Origin: CAVVDT01 sp963747005
GTDB taxonomy: Bacteria; Pseudomonadota; Alphaproteobacteria; Rhizobiales; Aestuariivirgaceae
Direction: 5' to 3'
Assembly (NCBI GenBank): GCA_963747005.1
Contig: CAVVDT010000011.1
Location: forward strand, 152,544 to 216,543
DNA length: 64,000 nt
Below, one piece after another: positions 1 to 9,595 of this stretch. The notes beneath the pieces were generated by a model. The model had not been told where the DNA came from. It made no database searches and saw only the letters and a program-made list of their open reading frames with translations. How positions within the stretch are numbered: the first letter of the stretch is position 1; each line of letters starts with the position of its first letter. Made by a program: the position numbers and the translations under genes.

Positions 1-26
1 GAGACACCCAGGAGAGCGAACCAGAC

Positions 27-2216
27 GTGGCGGCCCCGCCGGCGCCGGTTGCCCCTGGTGCCGCGCCCGGCCTCAGCGATCCGCACCGCTTCATCAACCG
101 CGAGATATCCTGGCTGGGCTTCAATCTGCGGGTGCTGGAGGAAGCGCGCAACGCCCGCCATCCGCTGCTCGAGCGGTTGCGCTTTTTATCCATTTCCGGT
201 GACAATCTCGATGAGTTCTTCATGGTGCGCGTCGCCGGTCTGGCCGGCCAGATCAGGGCCGGCATCGTCGAGATCAGCCAGGACGGCCTGACCGCTGTCG
301 AACAGCTTGCACAGATCCGCGCGCTGGCCCAGGACCTGATGGCCGAGCAGGACCGCCGCTGGCTGAAACTGCGCGAGGAACTGGCGACTGAGGGCATTTC
401 CATCGTCGAGCCCGGTGATCTGGTCGAATCGGACGAGGCGTGGATGGACGAGCGTTTCCTCGACCAGATCCTCCCCGTCGTCACCCCCATCGCCATCGAT
501 CCGGCCCACCCGTTCCCCTTCATCCCCAATCGCGGCTTCATGGTCGCGCTTGAGCTGGAGCACAAGTCAAGCGGCCATGCCATGAACGCCCTGATGCCGA
601 TACCGCATCAGCTTGAGCGCTTCGTGAGGCTGCCGGCGGTGCCCGGTGAAGCTTCGAAGGTGCGCTTCATTTCCCTCGAACGCATGCTCATCACCTTTGC
701 CCCGAAACTGTTTCCCGGCTACCGCCTGCGCGGGCAGGGCATCTTCCGGGTCATCCGCGATTCCGACATCGAGGTCGAGGAAGAGGCCGAGGATCTGGTG
801 CGCTTCTTCGAGACGGCACTGAAGCGCCGCCGCCGCGGTTCGGTCATCCGCATGGAGGTCGATGCCGCCTGTCCGGAAACCTTGCGCAATTTCATCGCCA
901 GCGAAATGGACGTCTCGCCCGACGTCATCGTGGTCTGCGGCGGTCTCGTCGGCTATGCCGATACCCGCCAGCTCATTCTCGACGAGCGCCCCGACCTCAA
1001 GTTCACCCCCTACAATCCGCGCTTTCCAGAGCGCATCCGCGATCTCGGCGGCGACTGTTTCGCCGCCATCCGCCAGAAGGACATCCTCGTCCATCACCCC
1101 TACGAGTCCTTCGATGTGGTGGTGCAGTTCATCCGCCAGGCGGCCGCCGACCCGGACGTGGTCGCCATCAAGCAGACGCTCTATCGCACCTCCAGCGACA
1201 GCCCCATCGTCGCTGCCCTGACCAAGGCGGCCGAGGCCGGCAAATCGGTGACGGCGCTGGTCGAACTGAAGGCGCGCTTCGACGAGGAGGCCAATATCCA
1301 GTGGGCCCGCGATCTCGAACGCGCCGGCGCCCAGGTGGTGTTCGGCTTCATCGAACTCAAGACCCACGCCAAGATTTCCATGGTGGTGCGCCGCGAGGCC
1401 GGGCAGATGCGCTCCTATGTGCATTTCGGCACCGGCAACTACCATCCCATCACCGCCAAGATTTACACCGATCTGTCGTTCTTTTCCTGTGACCCGGCCC
1501 TGTGCCGCGATGCCGCGCGGGTCTTCAACTACCTTTCGGGCTATGCTGAGCCGGAAGAGCTCGAACGCATCGCCATTTCGCCCATGTACCTGAAAAAGCG
1601 GCTGCTTCAGCATATCGATGAGGAAATCGCCCACGCTGAGGCCGGCCGGCCGGCGCAGATATGGGCCAAGATGAACTCCATCGTCGATCCCGGCATCATC
1701 GACGCGCTTTACCGGGCGAGCATGGCCGGCGTGCAGATCGACATGGTGGTGCGCGGCATCTGCTGCCTCAGGCCGGGCGTTCCGGGCCTCTCCGACAATA
1801 TCCGGGTGAAGAGCATCGTCGGGCGCTTTCTGGAGCATTCGCGCATCGTCTGCTTCGGGGCGGGCTTCGGTCTGCCGCATCCCAAGGCACGGGTCTACAT
1901 CTCCTCCGCCGACTGGATGCCGCGCAACCTGCACCGCCGGGTGGAGACACTGGTGCCGATGTTCACGCCCACCGTGCATGACCAGATCCTCGACCAGATC
2001 ATGGCGGCCAACTTCAAGGACAACCAGCAGAGCTGGGAACTCCTCGCCGACGGCTCGACCCGGCGCATCGAGCCGGGCCTCGACGAGGAGCCGTTCAATG
2101 CGCATGAGTATTTCATGCACAACCCGTCCCTGTCGGGGCGCGGCTCCTCGCTCAAGAACAGCCTGCCGCCGGAGATCGCCGGAAAGCTTCCCGGCAAGGC
2201 GAGGGTGCGCACGTGA
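27..2216 (+). CDS. ppk: Polyphosphate kinase 1
   Basis: Polymerises the gamma-phosphate of ATP into inorganic polyphosphate. The 729-aa product has the family layout: an N-terminal domain opening with the RFINREISWLGFN motif (about residues 21-33), a head domain, then two PLD-like catalytic domains. The phospho-acceptor histidine is most likely H447 in LKTHAK, followed by the conserved HFGTGNYH stretch. Translation starts at GTG 27, with a GGAG Shine-Dalgarno about 12 bases upstream. The stop overlaps the start of ppx, so the two are translationally coupled. The length is slightly above the usual 690-720 aa because of N- and C-terminal tails. The identification is secure. Confidence 0.97.
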   Translation: MAAPPAPVAPGAAPGLSDPHRFINREISWLGFNLRVLEEARNARHPLLERLRFLSISGDNLDEFFMVRVAGLAGQIRAGIVEISQDGLTAVEQLAQIRALAQDLMAEQDRRWLKLREELATEGISIVEPGDLVESDEAWMDERFLDQILPVVTPIAIDPAHPFPFIPNRGFMVALELEHKSSGHAMNALMPIPHQLERFVRLPAVPGEASKVRFISLERMLITFAPKLFPGYRLRGQGIFRVIRDSDIEVEEEAEDLVRFFETALKRRRRGSVIRMEVDAACPETLRNFIASEMDVSPDVIVVCGGLVGYADTRQLILDERPDLKFTPYNPRFPERIRDLGGDCFAAIRQKDILVHHPYESFDVVVQFIRQAAADPDVVAIKQTLYRTSSDSPIVAALTKAAEAGKSVTALVELKARFDEEANIQWARDLERAGAQVVFGFIELKTHAKISMVVRREAGQMRSYVHFGTGNYHPITAKIYTDLSFFSCDPALCRDAARVFNYLSGYAEPEELERIAISPMYLKKRLLQHIDEEIAHAEAGRPAQIWAKMNSIVDPGIIDALYRASMAGVQIDMVVRGICCLRPGVPGLSDNIRVKSIVGRFLEHSRIVCFGAGFGLPHPKARVYISSADWMPRNLHRRVETLVPMFTPTVHDQILDQIMAANFKDNQQSWELLADGSTRRIEPGLDEEPFNAHEYFMHNPSLSGRGSSLKNSLPPEIAGKLPGKARVRT

Positions 2217-3727
2217 AGCGGCGGCGCTTCGCCCCCGTACCGCCGCGCTTCAAGCCCGTCGCCGTCGTCGACATCGGCTCCAACTCGGTGCGCCTGGTGG
2301 TCTATGACGGCCTGCGGCGGGCGCCCTCGGCGGTGTTCAACGAAAAGATCCTCGCCGGCCTGGGGCGCGGCGTGGCGCTCACCGGCAAGCTCGCCGAGGA
2401 CGGCATCGCCCGTGCCTTGCAGGCCCTCACCCGGTTCGCCGCGCTGATCCGCCAGATCGGCGTCGAGGAGATTTTTGCCATCGCCACGGCGGCGGCCCGC
2501 GAGGCCTCCAACGGTCGCCCCTTCATCGCCGAAGCCGAGGCGATCCTCGGTTGCAGGATCGCCATCCTGTCGGGCAAGCGCGAGGCCAAGCTCGCCGCCT
2601 CCGGCGTCATGTCGGCCATTCCCGATGCCGATGGCATTGTCGGCGATCTCGGCGGCGGCAGCCTTGAGCTGATCGACGTCAAGAAGGGCAAGATCCGCGA
2701 CGGCATCACCTTGCCGCTCGGGCCCTTGCAACTTATCGACCTGTCGGGCGGATCGCTCAAGAAGGCGGCCGGCATCATCGACGATGCCCTGAAGAAGGCA
2801 AAGCTTCTCGCCGGCCTCAAGGGGCGCGACTTCTATGCCGTCGGCGGCACCTGGCGCAACCTGGCACGCCTGCAGATGGACCAGGCCGGCTACCCCCTCA
2901 ACATCATCCACCACTACACCCTGCCGCGCGACGGCGCCCAGGCGGTGGCCAATCTGGTGGGCGGGCTTTCGGCCACCTCGTTGAAGGACATCAAGGCGGT
3001 GTCGCGCAACCGCGCCGACACGCTGCCCTTCGGCGCTCTTGTCCTGTCGCGCCTGCTGGAAGCGTCGAGGCCGAAGAACGTGGTGTTTTCTGCCTTCGGC
3101 GTGCGCGAGGGCATCATCCATTCCAAGCTTAAGAAGCGCAAGCGCGACGACGACCCGCTGCTCTCGGGGTGCTGGGATTTTGCCCGCCGCTACGCCCGCT
3201 CGCCCGACCACGAACTGGAACTCGTCGACTGGACCGACAATTTCTTCGCCGGCCTCGGCAAGGAGACCGACGCCGAGCGGCGCCTGCGCCATGCCGCCTG
3301 CCTGCTGGCCGATATCGGCTGGCGCACCCACCCCGATTATCGCGGCTCGCGCTCGCTCACCATCATCTCGCAGGCCTCCCTCGTCGGCATCGACCATCCG
3401 GGGCGCATCTTCCTCGCCCTCACCATCTTCTTTCGCTACGAGGGCCCCGGCACCAGCTCGGCGCCGCAGGATTTCGTGCGCCTGGTGAACGAGGACATGC
3501 TGGAACGGGCCCGCCGCATCGCCGCCACCTTGCGTCTGGCCTACAACCTCACCGCCGCCATGCCGGGCGTCCTGCCCGACATCGCCCTGAAGGCCGCCAA
3601 CGGCAAGGTGCTGCAACTCATCCTGCCGGCGCGTCTCGCCGACCTGATGGGAGAGCCGGTGCAAAAGCGCCTCGACAACCTTGCCGAGCTCGCCGGCCGC
3701 AGGGCCGAGGTGGTGGTTGCGCCCTGA
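2213..3727 (+). CDS. ppx: Exopolyphosphatase, Ppx/GppA family
   Basis: Removes terminal phosphate from polyphosphate (or pppGpp in the GppA branch). The 504-aa protein has the ASKHA-fold phosphate-binding motifs: VVDIGSNSVRLVVYDG near residues 17-32 and IVGDLGGGSLELIDV near 143-157. The C-terminal half is the long HD-like Ppx extension. The GTG start at 2213 overlaps the ppk stop by four bases, giving synthesis and breakdown enzymes in one operon, a common alphaproteobacterial arrangement. The sequence alone does not separate Ppx from GppA activity, but the ppk context favours Ppx. Confidence 0.93.
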   Translation: MKRRRFAPVPPRFKPVAVVDIGSNSVRLVVYDGLRRAPSAVFNEKILAGLGRGVALTGKLAEDGIARALQALTRFAALIRQIGVEEIFAIATAAAREASNGRPFIAEAEAILGCRIAILSGKREAKLAASGVMSAIPDADGIVGDLGGGSLELIDVKKGKIRDGITLPLGPLQLIDLSGGSLKKAAGIIDDALKKAKLLAGLKGRDFYAVGGTWRNLARLQMDQAGYPLNIIHHYTLPRDGAQAVANLVGGLSATSLKDIKAVSRNRADTLPFGALVLSRLLEASRPKNVVFSAFGVREGIIHSKLKKRKRDDDPLLSGCWDFARRYARSPDHELELVDWTDNFFAGLGKETDAERRLRHAACLLADIGWRTHPDYRGSRSLTIISQASLVGIDHPGRIFLALTIFFRYEGPGTSSAPQDFVRLVNEDMLERARRIAATLRLAYNLTAAMPGVLPDIALKAANGKVLQLILPARLADLMGEPVQKRLDNLAELAGRRAEVVVAP

Positions 3728-3733
3728 AAGAGT

Positions 3734-4915
3734 CTATTCCGCCGCCTTGAGGCCCGCCATATGCTCGACCCGGGCGATCTCGGTGCGGCCGTTATGCAGC
3801 ACGATGCCCAGATGCCCCTGCATGAGCCCCAGCGCCACCTCGCCGAACACCGTGCGGCGCCAGCCATGCAGCGCCGCCACCTTGTCGCCATGGCCCGCGG
3901 CAATCGCTTCGATATCGGCACTGGAGGCGACCAGCTTGGCGGCCACGCCTTCGCGCTCGCACACCACTTTCAGGGCGAGCTTGAGCACGTCCACCACCGG
4001 ACCCGGCGCATCCGCATGGCCGTGGCCGCCCCGCGGCATGTCGGGCAGGGACTTGGGATCGCGCTTCACCCCGGCGGCAATCGCCTGCAACAGCCCGTCG
4101 GCCAGCCGCGAGCCGGCAAAGCCGCGCGGCAGGGCGCGCAAGCCTTTCAGCGCCTCGCCATCGGCGGGCGCATGGGTGGCGATTTCGGCGATGGCGTCGT
4201 CCTTGACGATGCGCCCGCGCGGCACGTTGCGGCTCTGGGCCTCGCGTTCGCGCCACGCCGCGACCTCGATGAGGATGGCGAACTGGCGGGCCTTGCGCGG
4301 CCGGAACTTGACCCGCGACCAGGCGTTCTCCGGGTCCGCCAGATAGGTTGCGGGCGAGGTGAGGGTGGCCATTTCCTCGTCCAGCCAGCCTTCGCGCCCG
4401 GATTTGTCGAGCATCTCCTTGAGCCGCTCATAGACCACCCGCAGATGCGTGACGTCGCTCATGGCATAGGTCAGTTGCTTGGGTGAGAGCGGCCGCCGGC
4501 TCCAGTCGGTGAAGCGCGAGGACTTGTCGATCTCCACCTTGGCGAGCTTGCGCGCCAGCACCTCGTAGCTCGCCTGCTCGCCGAACCCGCACACCATGCC
4601 GGCCACCTGGGTGTCGAAGATGGGGTGCGGAATGCTGCCCGACAGGTTGTGGATGAGTTCGATGTCCTGGCGCGCCGAATGGAACACCTTGAGCACCGCC
4701 TCGTTGGCCATCAGGTCGAAGAAGGGAGCAAGATCGATTCCCGTTGCCAGCGGATCGATCAGCGCTTCGTGGACGCTGCCGGCCACCTGGGCGAGGCAAA
4801 GTTGCGGCCAGTAGGTCTGCTCGCGCATGAATTCGGTGTCGACCGTGACATAGGGCTCGGCGGCGAGCGCCCGGCATAGCGACTTGAGTTCTTCGGTGGT
4901 TGTGATGATATCCAT
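3734..4915 (-). CDS. rnd: Ribonuclease D
   Basis: A 3'-5' exoribonuclease acting in tRNA 3'-end maturation. The start is taken at 4915, giving 393 aa, because the family's usual N-terminus begins there; the frame is open further upstream but that part is low-complexity and unlike the family. The DEDDy catalytic set is visible: D26 and E28 in VDTEF, D84 in HSARQD, and Y150 and D154 in YAMSD. An HRDC-like region follows at about residues 215-290. The gene converges on ppx with only six bases between stops, and lies downstream of the MFS gene on the same strand. Confidence 0.93.
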   Translation of the reverse strand: MDIITTTEELKSLCRALAAEPYVTVDTEFMREQTYWPQLCLAQVAGSVHEALIDPLATGIDLAPFFDLMANEAVLKVFHSARQDIELIHNLSGSIPHPIFDTQVAGMVCGFGEQASYEVLARKLAKVEIDKSSRFTDWSRRPLSPKQLTYAMSDVTHLRVVYERLKEMLDKSGREGWLDEEMATLTSPATYLADPENAWSRVKFRPRKARQFAILIEVAAWREREAQSRNVPRGRIVKDDAIAEIATHAPADGEALKGLRALPRGFAGSRLADGLLQAIAAGVKRDPKSLPDMPRGGHGHADAPGPVVDVLKLALKVVCEREGVAAKLVASSADIEAIAAGHGDKVAALHGWRRTVFGEVALGLMQGHLGIVLHNGRTEIARVEHMAGLKAAE

Positions 4916-4958
4916 GGGTTGGTCCTGGGACTCACATGAACTGAGTCCGTTCGCCAAA

Positions 4959-6200
4959 TCAAGCCTCCGGTCGATCTTTGCCCAAACTTCGTTGCGCCAT
5001 GCGGGTGAGCGCCGGCGAAGTGCGCAAGAGGGTGATGAAGCGTCCCGCACCTGCCGCGTGCGGGCGCCCGCGCACCCGCATGCGCCACAAGGTGGCGACG
5101 ACGAGGCTGGCATGCACCACGCTGGTATAGGTGAAGAAGGCCGAAACGCCAAAAGTCTTCATCACCCAGGCGGCCATCACCGGGCCGATCGATGCTCCGA
5201 GCGAGAAGAAGAACGAAAGGCCGGCCGCCACCAGCACGAATTGCCCGGGTTTTGCCCGGTCGTTGGCATGCGCCGCCGACAGCGAATAGAGCGGCAGGGC
5301 AAACGCCCCGAAGGCAAATATGCCGATATTGTTCAGGAGCGCCGATGTGCCGGCGACCTGCGACAGGAACAGCCCGGCGGCTACCGCGCCCGAGGTCGAG
5401 GCGATGAGCACCCAGCGCCGGTCGAGGCGATCCGACAGCCACCCGAGGGGATATTGCAGCACCGCGCCGCCGACGATGCCGGCGCTGATGAACAGCGCGA
5501 CCGCGGCGGTGTCCATGCCGATATTGCCGGCATAGAGCGGGCCCATCAGCCGGAAGGCCGAATTGGTCAGGCCGATGGTGATGCAGCCGATGCAGGCGAC
5601 CGGCGAAATGGCCCAGATGGCGCCGACCGAGAATTTTATCTCCTCGGGCGGCTTGGGGTTGGAGCGGTCGCCCAGCGACACCGGCACCAGCGACAGGGCG
5701 ACCATCATCGCCATGAGGGCAAACAGTGTGAAACCCGCCACCCCGAAGGCGGGGATCATGAACTGGGCGCCGGTGACGACGGAGAGGTCGATCATGCGAT
5801 AGAGCGACAGCACGCGCGCCCGGTCGGCATTGGGCACCGCCCCGTTGAGCCAGCTCTCGATCGTCATGAACAGGCCGGCAAAGCAGAACCCCAGGACGAA
5901 GCGCAGGCCGATCCACACATAGGGGTTGACGATGAGCACCAGCAGCAGGCACCCGGCCGCCGCGATCGCCGCCAGCGCCGCGAACACCCGGATGTGGCCG
6001 ACCGCGCGGATGAGCCGGGCGGTGAACAGGCACGAGATCAGGAAACCGATGAAATAGCCTGTCCCCATGAGGCCGACGAGGGCCGGGTCGAACCCTTCGT
6101 GCGCCGAGCGCAGGGCGATCAGCGTGCCCTGCAGGCCGTTGCCGGCCAGGAGGATGCCGGCGGTGGTCAGGAGTGGGAGGAGCGGTGTGAGATTGACCAT
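4959..6200 (-). CDS. Major facilitator superfamily transporter
   Basis: A 413-aa integral inner-membrane protein with about twelve hydrophobic segments. It opens with a helix starting MVNLTPLLPLLTTAGILLAG and carries the MFS loop signature after the second helix (FTARLIRAVGHIRVF). A central cytoplasmic loop separates the two six-helix halves, and the C-terminus is basic. It resembles the YcaD-type branch, whose substrates are mostly unknown. The start at 6200 is the ATG that begins the first membrane helix. It lies 43 bp upstream of rnd and may be co-transcribed with it. The substrate cannot be read from the sequence. Confidence 0.85.
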   Translation of the reverse strand: MVNLTPLLPLLTTAGILLAGNGLQGTLIALRSAHEGFDPALVGLMGTGYFIGFLISCLFTARLIRAVGHIRVFAALAAIAAAGCLLLVLIVNPYVWIGLRFVLGFCFAGLFMTIESWLNGAVPNADRARVLSLYRMIDLSVVTGAQFMIPAFGVAGFTLFALMAMMVALSLVPVSLGDRSNPKPPEEIKFSVGAIWAISPVACIGCITIGLTNSAFRLMGPLYAGNIGMDTAAVALFISAGIVGGAVLQYPLGWLSDRLDRRWVLIASTSGAVAAGLFLSQVAGTSALLNNIGIFAFGAFALPLYSLSAAHANDRAKPGQFVLVAAGLSFFFSLGASIGPVMAAWVMKTFGVSAFFTYTSVVHASLVVATLWRMRVRGRPHAAGAGRFITLLRTSPALTRMAQRSLGKDRPEA

Positions 6201-6314
6201 CGAGGAAGCCGGGCAGGGTGCCCTGGTCGGAATGAGGCGGGCCCCAACGCTCTAGCCCATGCTGGTGCCCATGACAAATGCCGATGACGGGGGCACGATG
6301 TGCCCTCCACGCCG

Positions 6315-7189
6315 TCCCGTCACCCCGTATCCATCCCGCTGGCCTCGCCATACGTTGCGGCCATGGCGGAATGGATGCCGGTATCAAGTACCGGCATGAC
6401 GACGGCTTGGTTGTGTCGCTAACCCCAACACACCCGTCACCCCGTGGCTCGACCACAGGGTCCATTCCGCCAAGAGCCCAGCCAGTCGTGCGGTCAGCGG
6501 CATGAATGCCGGCATCAAGTGCCGGCATGACGACGGCTTGTTTGTCTCGCTAACCCCAACACACCCGTCACCCCGTGGCTTGACCACGGGGGCCATTCCG
6601 CCAACGCCTCAACCAGTCGCGCGGTGAGCGGAATGGATACCGGCATCAAGTGCCGGCATGACGACGGCTTGGTTGTGTCGCTAACCCCAACACACCCGTC
6701 ACCCCGTGGCTCGACCACGGGGACCATTCCGCCAGGGCCTCAACCGGCTGCAACGCCAGCGGAATGGATACCGGCATCAAGTGCCGGTATGACGACGGCT
6801 TGTTTGTCTCGCTAACCCCAACACACCCGTCACCCCGTGGCTTGACCACGGGGGCCATTCCGCCAGGGCCTCAGCCGGCCGCAACGCCAGCGGAATGGAT
6901 ACCGGCATCAAGTGCCGGCATGACGACGGCCTTGTTGTGTCGCTAACCCCAACACCCCCGTCACCCCGTGGCTTGACCACGGGGACCATTCCGCCAGGGC
7001 CTCAACCAGTCGCGCGGTGAGCGGCATGGATGCCGGTATCAAATGCCGGCATGACGACGGCCTGGTTGTGTCGCTAACCCCACACACACCCGTCACCCCG
7101 TCGCTTGACCACGGGGACCATTCCGCCAGGGCCTCAGCCGGCCGCAACGCCAGCGGCATGGATGCCGGCATCAGGTACCGGCATGACGA
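6315..7189. repeat. Tandem array of a 131-bp palindrome-containing repeat
   Basis: Seven copies of a roughly 23-bp hairpin (ATRCCGGYATCAAGTRCCGGCAT-like) begin at about 6375, 6506, 6637, 6768, 6899, 7030 and 7162. Six spacings are therefore 131 bp, with one of 132 caused by a single-base insertion. Each unit also carries CCCGTCACCCCGTGGCTYGACCACGG and an imperfect GCCAGCGG spacer. A degenerate half-unit precedes the first copy. The period is not a multiple of three, so overlapping open frames on both strands are artefacts. Units are 90% or more alike by eye, so expansion is recent. Confidence 0.9.
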
Positions 7190-7233
7190 TAAAGAGTGTT
7201 GAGGAAAAAATGCTAACGACAAAGAAATAATCC

Positions 7234-7267
7234 TTGACTCTGGCTTAAATATGTTCTATGAATGTTC
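7234..7267 (+). promoter_or_regulatory. Predicted LexA-controlled promoter
   Basis: TTGACT (7234-7239), a 17-bp spacer and TATGAA (7257-7262) form a good sigma-70 promoter on the + strand. A perfect alphaproteobacterial LexA operator, GTTC-N7-GTTC, covers 7253-7267 and overlaps the -10 element. That is the geometry of a repressor site. The match to the known alphaproteobacterial SOS box is exact; regulation itself is inferred. Confidence 0.65.
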
Positions 7268-7798
7268 CATTCCTTCCCAACCCCGGGGCGTGACTCGCGA
7301 GCCGTCCGGTCATGGGGATCGAATGCGGCTCTCCGTTCGCCTCCTCAACGGAAGGAGGCGAACCGGGGTGCGGGTGTGAACGACCAGCTAAGGGGTCCGG
7401 ATACTACGGTCCGGACGCGCTTTCGGATCGTTGACCCTTTCGGAGATCGGGTGCCGGCCGGCCTGCAATGGTCGCCCAAAGCGGTTAAAGCTCAGGCATT
7501 ACCCGAAAGGCGAGGTCCGGAGGCGTTATAGACGCCAGCCGCCCGCTCAGGATGCCGCCGAGGAAAGCGCCGGCAAAGCGCAACCCCTCTATCCCAGTCA
7601 AGCGCTCAACCGGCGCTTTCCTCGACCCCCCCGGGACCCTTCGGGCCATCAGGCCGCGGAGCGCGCCAACGCGCCCGTCGATACCCCTCGCCAATCTTGA
7701 CAATCAGGCCCGTCCGTGCGCCTTTCCGGCCCGACTTCATCGCCGGCCGCAAAGGGCGCCGGTCGATCAGCTTACCTGATTTTTCAAGAGGACGTTCC
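7268..7798 (+). other. Transcribed-looking region without a firm gene, upstream of aspS
   Basis: This 530-bp stretch follows the LexA-boxed promoter and precedes aspS. It contains a perfect 11-bp-stem hairpin (7335-7345 with 7353-7363, 7-nt loop). The 3' arm of that hairpin contains an AAGGAGG Shine-Dalgarno-like sequence. A 51-codon frame from GTG 7376 to 7531 could follow, but its codon use is unlike neighbouring genes (many AGG, ACT, GTT, GCT) and no family is recognised. The rest looks non-coding. It may be an SOS-induced small RNA, a small-protein mRNA with a hidden ribosome site, or a long aspS leader. Confidence 0.3.
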
Positions 7799-9583
7799 AT
7801 GCACGCCTACCGAACCCACACCTGCGGGGCCCTGACCCGTTCAGCCGTCGGCACCGGTGCCCGCCTGTCGGGCTGGGTGCATCGGGTGCGGGACCATGGC
7901 GGCCTTTTGTTCATCGACCTGCGCGACCATTACGGCATCACCCAGATCGTCGCCGACCCGGACTCCCCCGCCTTCGCGGCGGCTGAAAGGGTGCGGGCCG
8001 AATGGGTGATCCGCGTCGACGGCGAGGTGCGCGACCGCCCTGCCGATACCCTCAACCCCAACCTCCCGACCGGCGAGATCGAAATATTCGCCGCCGCCAT
8101 CGAGGTGCTGTCGGAGGCCGCCGAACTGCCGCTGCCGGTCTTCGGCGAGCCCGACTACCCGGAGGATCTGCGCCTCAAGTATCGCTTCCTCGATTTGCGC
8201 CGCGAGACGCTGCACGCCAACATCATGAAGCGCAATAAAATCGTCTCGGCCATGCGCGAGGAGATGGTGCAGGCCGGCTTCTTCGAATTTGCTACCCCCA
8301 TCCTCACCGCCTCGAGTCCCGAGGGCGCCCGCGACTTCCTGGTGCCTTCGCGCATCCATCCGGGAAAATTCTACGCCCTGCCGCAGGCCCCCCAGCAGTA
8401 CAAGCAGCTCATCATGATGTCGGGCTTCGACCGCTATTTCCAGATCGCGCCCTGCTTCCGCGACGAGGACCCGCGCGCCGACCGCCTGCCCGGCGAGTTC
8501 TACCAGCTCGACATCGAGATGAGCTTCGTCACCCAGGACGACGTCCTCGGCGCCATGGAGCCGGTGCTGCGCAACGTCTTTCAACGCTTCGCCGAGGGCA
8601 AGCCGGTGACTGAAAGCTTCCGCCGCATCGCCTATGCCGATGCCGTCAAGATGTACGGCAGCGACAAGCCCGACCTGCGCAACCCCGTCGTCATGCAGAA
8701 CGTGACGGAACAATTCGACGGTTCGGGTTTCCGGGTGTTCGCGGGCATGATCGCCGCCGATCCCAGGGTCGAGGTGTGGGCCATCCCGGCGAAGTCAGGC
8801 GGCAGCCGCGCCTTCTGCGACCGCATGAATTCATGGGCGCAATCAGAAGGCCAGCCTGGCCTCGCCTATATCTTCTGGCGCAAGGAAGGCGAGGGGCTGG
8901 AAGGCGCCGGCCCCATCGCCAGGAACATCGGCCCCGAGCGCACCGAGGCCATCCGCACCCAGCTTGGCCTTGGCGAGGGCGATGCGGTGTTCTTCGCCGC
9001 CGGCCGGCCGGAAAAGTTCGCTCCCTTCGCCGGTGCCGCTCGCACCCGCATCGGCGAGGAACTGAACCTCGTCGACCGCGACCGCTTCGAACTGGCGTGG
9101 ATTGTCGACTTCCCGTTCTACGAATGGAACGAGGACGAAAAGAGGATCGACTTTTCCCACAATCCCTTTTCCATGCCGCAAGGCGGGCTTGAGGCGCTGG
9201 AGAACGAGGACCCGCTCACCATCAAGGCGTTCCAGTACGATCTCGTCTGCAACGGCTTCGAGATCGCTTCAGGCGGCATCCGCAACCATAAGTCCGACAC
9301 CATGGTGAAGGCCTTCGAGATCGCCGGTTCCGGCCGCGACACGGTGGAGGAGCGCTTCGGCGGCCTCTACCGCGCCTTCCAGTACGGCGCTCCGCCGCAT
9401 GGCGGCATGGCCGCCGGCGTCGACCGCATCGTCATGCTGTTGTGCGGCACGAGGAACCTGCGCGAGATCACCCTGTTCCCCATGAACCAGCAGGCCGCCG
9501 ACCTGCTCATGGGGGCACCTTCCGAAGTCGGGCCCCGGCAGTTGCGCGACCTCCACATCAGGCTGAACCTGCCGAAGGAGTGA
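7799..9583 (+). CDS. aspS: Aspartyl-tRNA synthetase
   Basis: Charges tRNA-Asp with aspartate. The 594-aa bacterial-type class II enzyme has an N-terminal OB-fold anticodon domain (GARLSGWVHRVRDHGG), motif 2 around FRDEDPRADRLPGEFYQLD, a GAD insertion, and motif 3 near GGMAAGVDRIVML at the C-terminus. The start at ATG 7799 is chosen because MHAYRTHTCG is the usual N-terminus and an AAGAGGA ribosome site lies just upstream; the open frame reaches 7697 but that part is non-homologous. Many alphaproteobacterial AspRS are non-discriminating and also charge tRNA-Asn; the sequence alone does not settle this. Confidence 0.97.
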   Translation: MHAYRTHTCGALTRSAVGTGARLSGWVHRVRDHGGLLFIDLRDHYGITQIVADPDSPAFAAAERVRAEWVIRVDGEVRDRPADTLNPNLPTGEIEIFAAAIEVLSEAAELPLPVFGEPDYPEDLRLKYRFLDLRRETLHANIMKRNKIVSAMREEMVQAGFFEFATPILTASSPEGARDFLVPSRIHPGKFYALPQAPQQYKQLIMMSGFDRYFQIAPCFRDEDPRADRLPGEFYQLDIEMSFVTQDDVLGAMEPVLRNVFQRFAEGKPVTESFRRIAYADAVKMYGSDKPDLRNPVVMQNVTEQFDGSGFRVFAGMIAADPRVEVWAIPAKSGGSRAFCDRMNSWAQSEGQPGLAYIFWRKEGEGLEGAGPIARNIGPERTEAIRTQLGLGEGDAVFFAAGRPEKFAPFAGAARTRIGEELNLVDRDRFELAWIVDFPFYEWNEDEKRIDFSHNPFSMPQGGLEALENEDPLTIKAFQYDLVCNGFEIASGGIRNHKSDTMVKAFEIAGSGRDTVEERFGGLYRAFQYGAPPHGGMAAGVDRIVMLLCGTRNLREITLFPMNQQAADLLMGAPSEVGPRQLRDLHIRLNLPKE

Positions 9584-9595
9584 GCGGCGCGTCCT

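Noticed and set aside
567..2120. Long open frame antisense to ppk
   Set aside because: Typical shadow frame in GC-rich DNA; histidine/arginine-rich low-complexity product opposite a well-supported gene.
6315..7189. CRISPR array
   Set aside because: Regular spacing, but the whole 131-bp unit is repeated, with no unique spacers and no cas genes.
6278..7222. Several 60-100 codon frames on both strands in the repeat array
   Set aside because: All arise from the 131-bp repeat read in shifting frames; period not divisible by three, no ribosome sites, no family.
7262..7531. 89-codon frame beginning inside the LexA box
   Set aside because: Its ATG overlaps the operator and -10 region, so it could not be translated from that promoter; only the inner GTG 7376 is considered, weakly.
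7268..7560. RNase P RNA, tmRNA, SRP RNA or 6S RNA
   Set aside because: No match to the conserved cores of these RNAs that I could find by eye.
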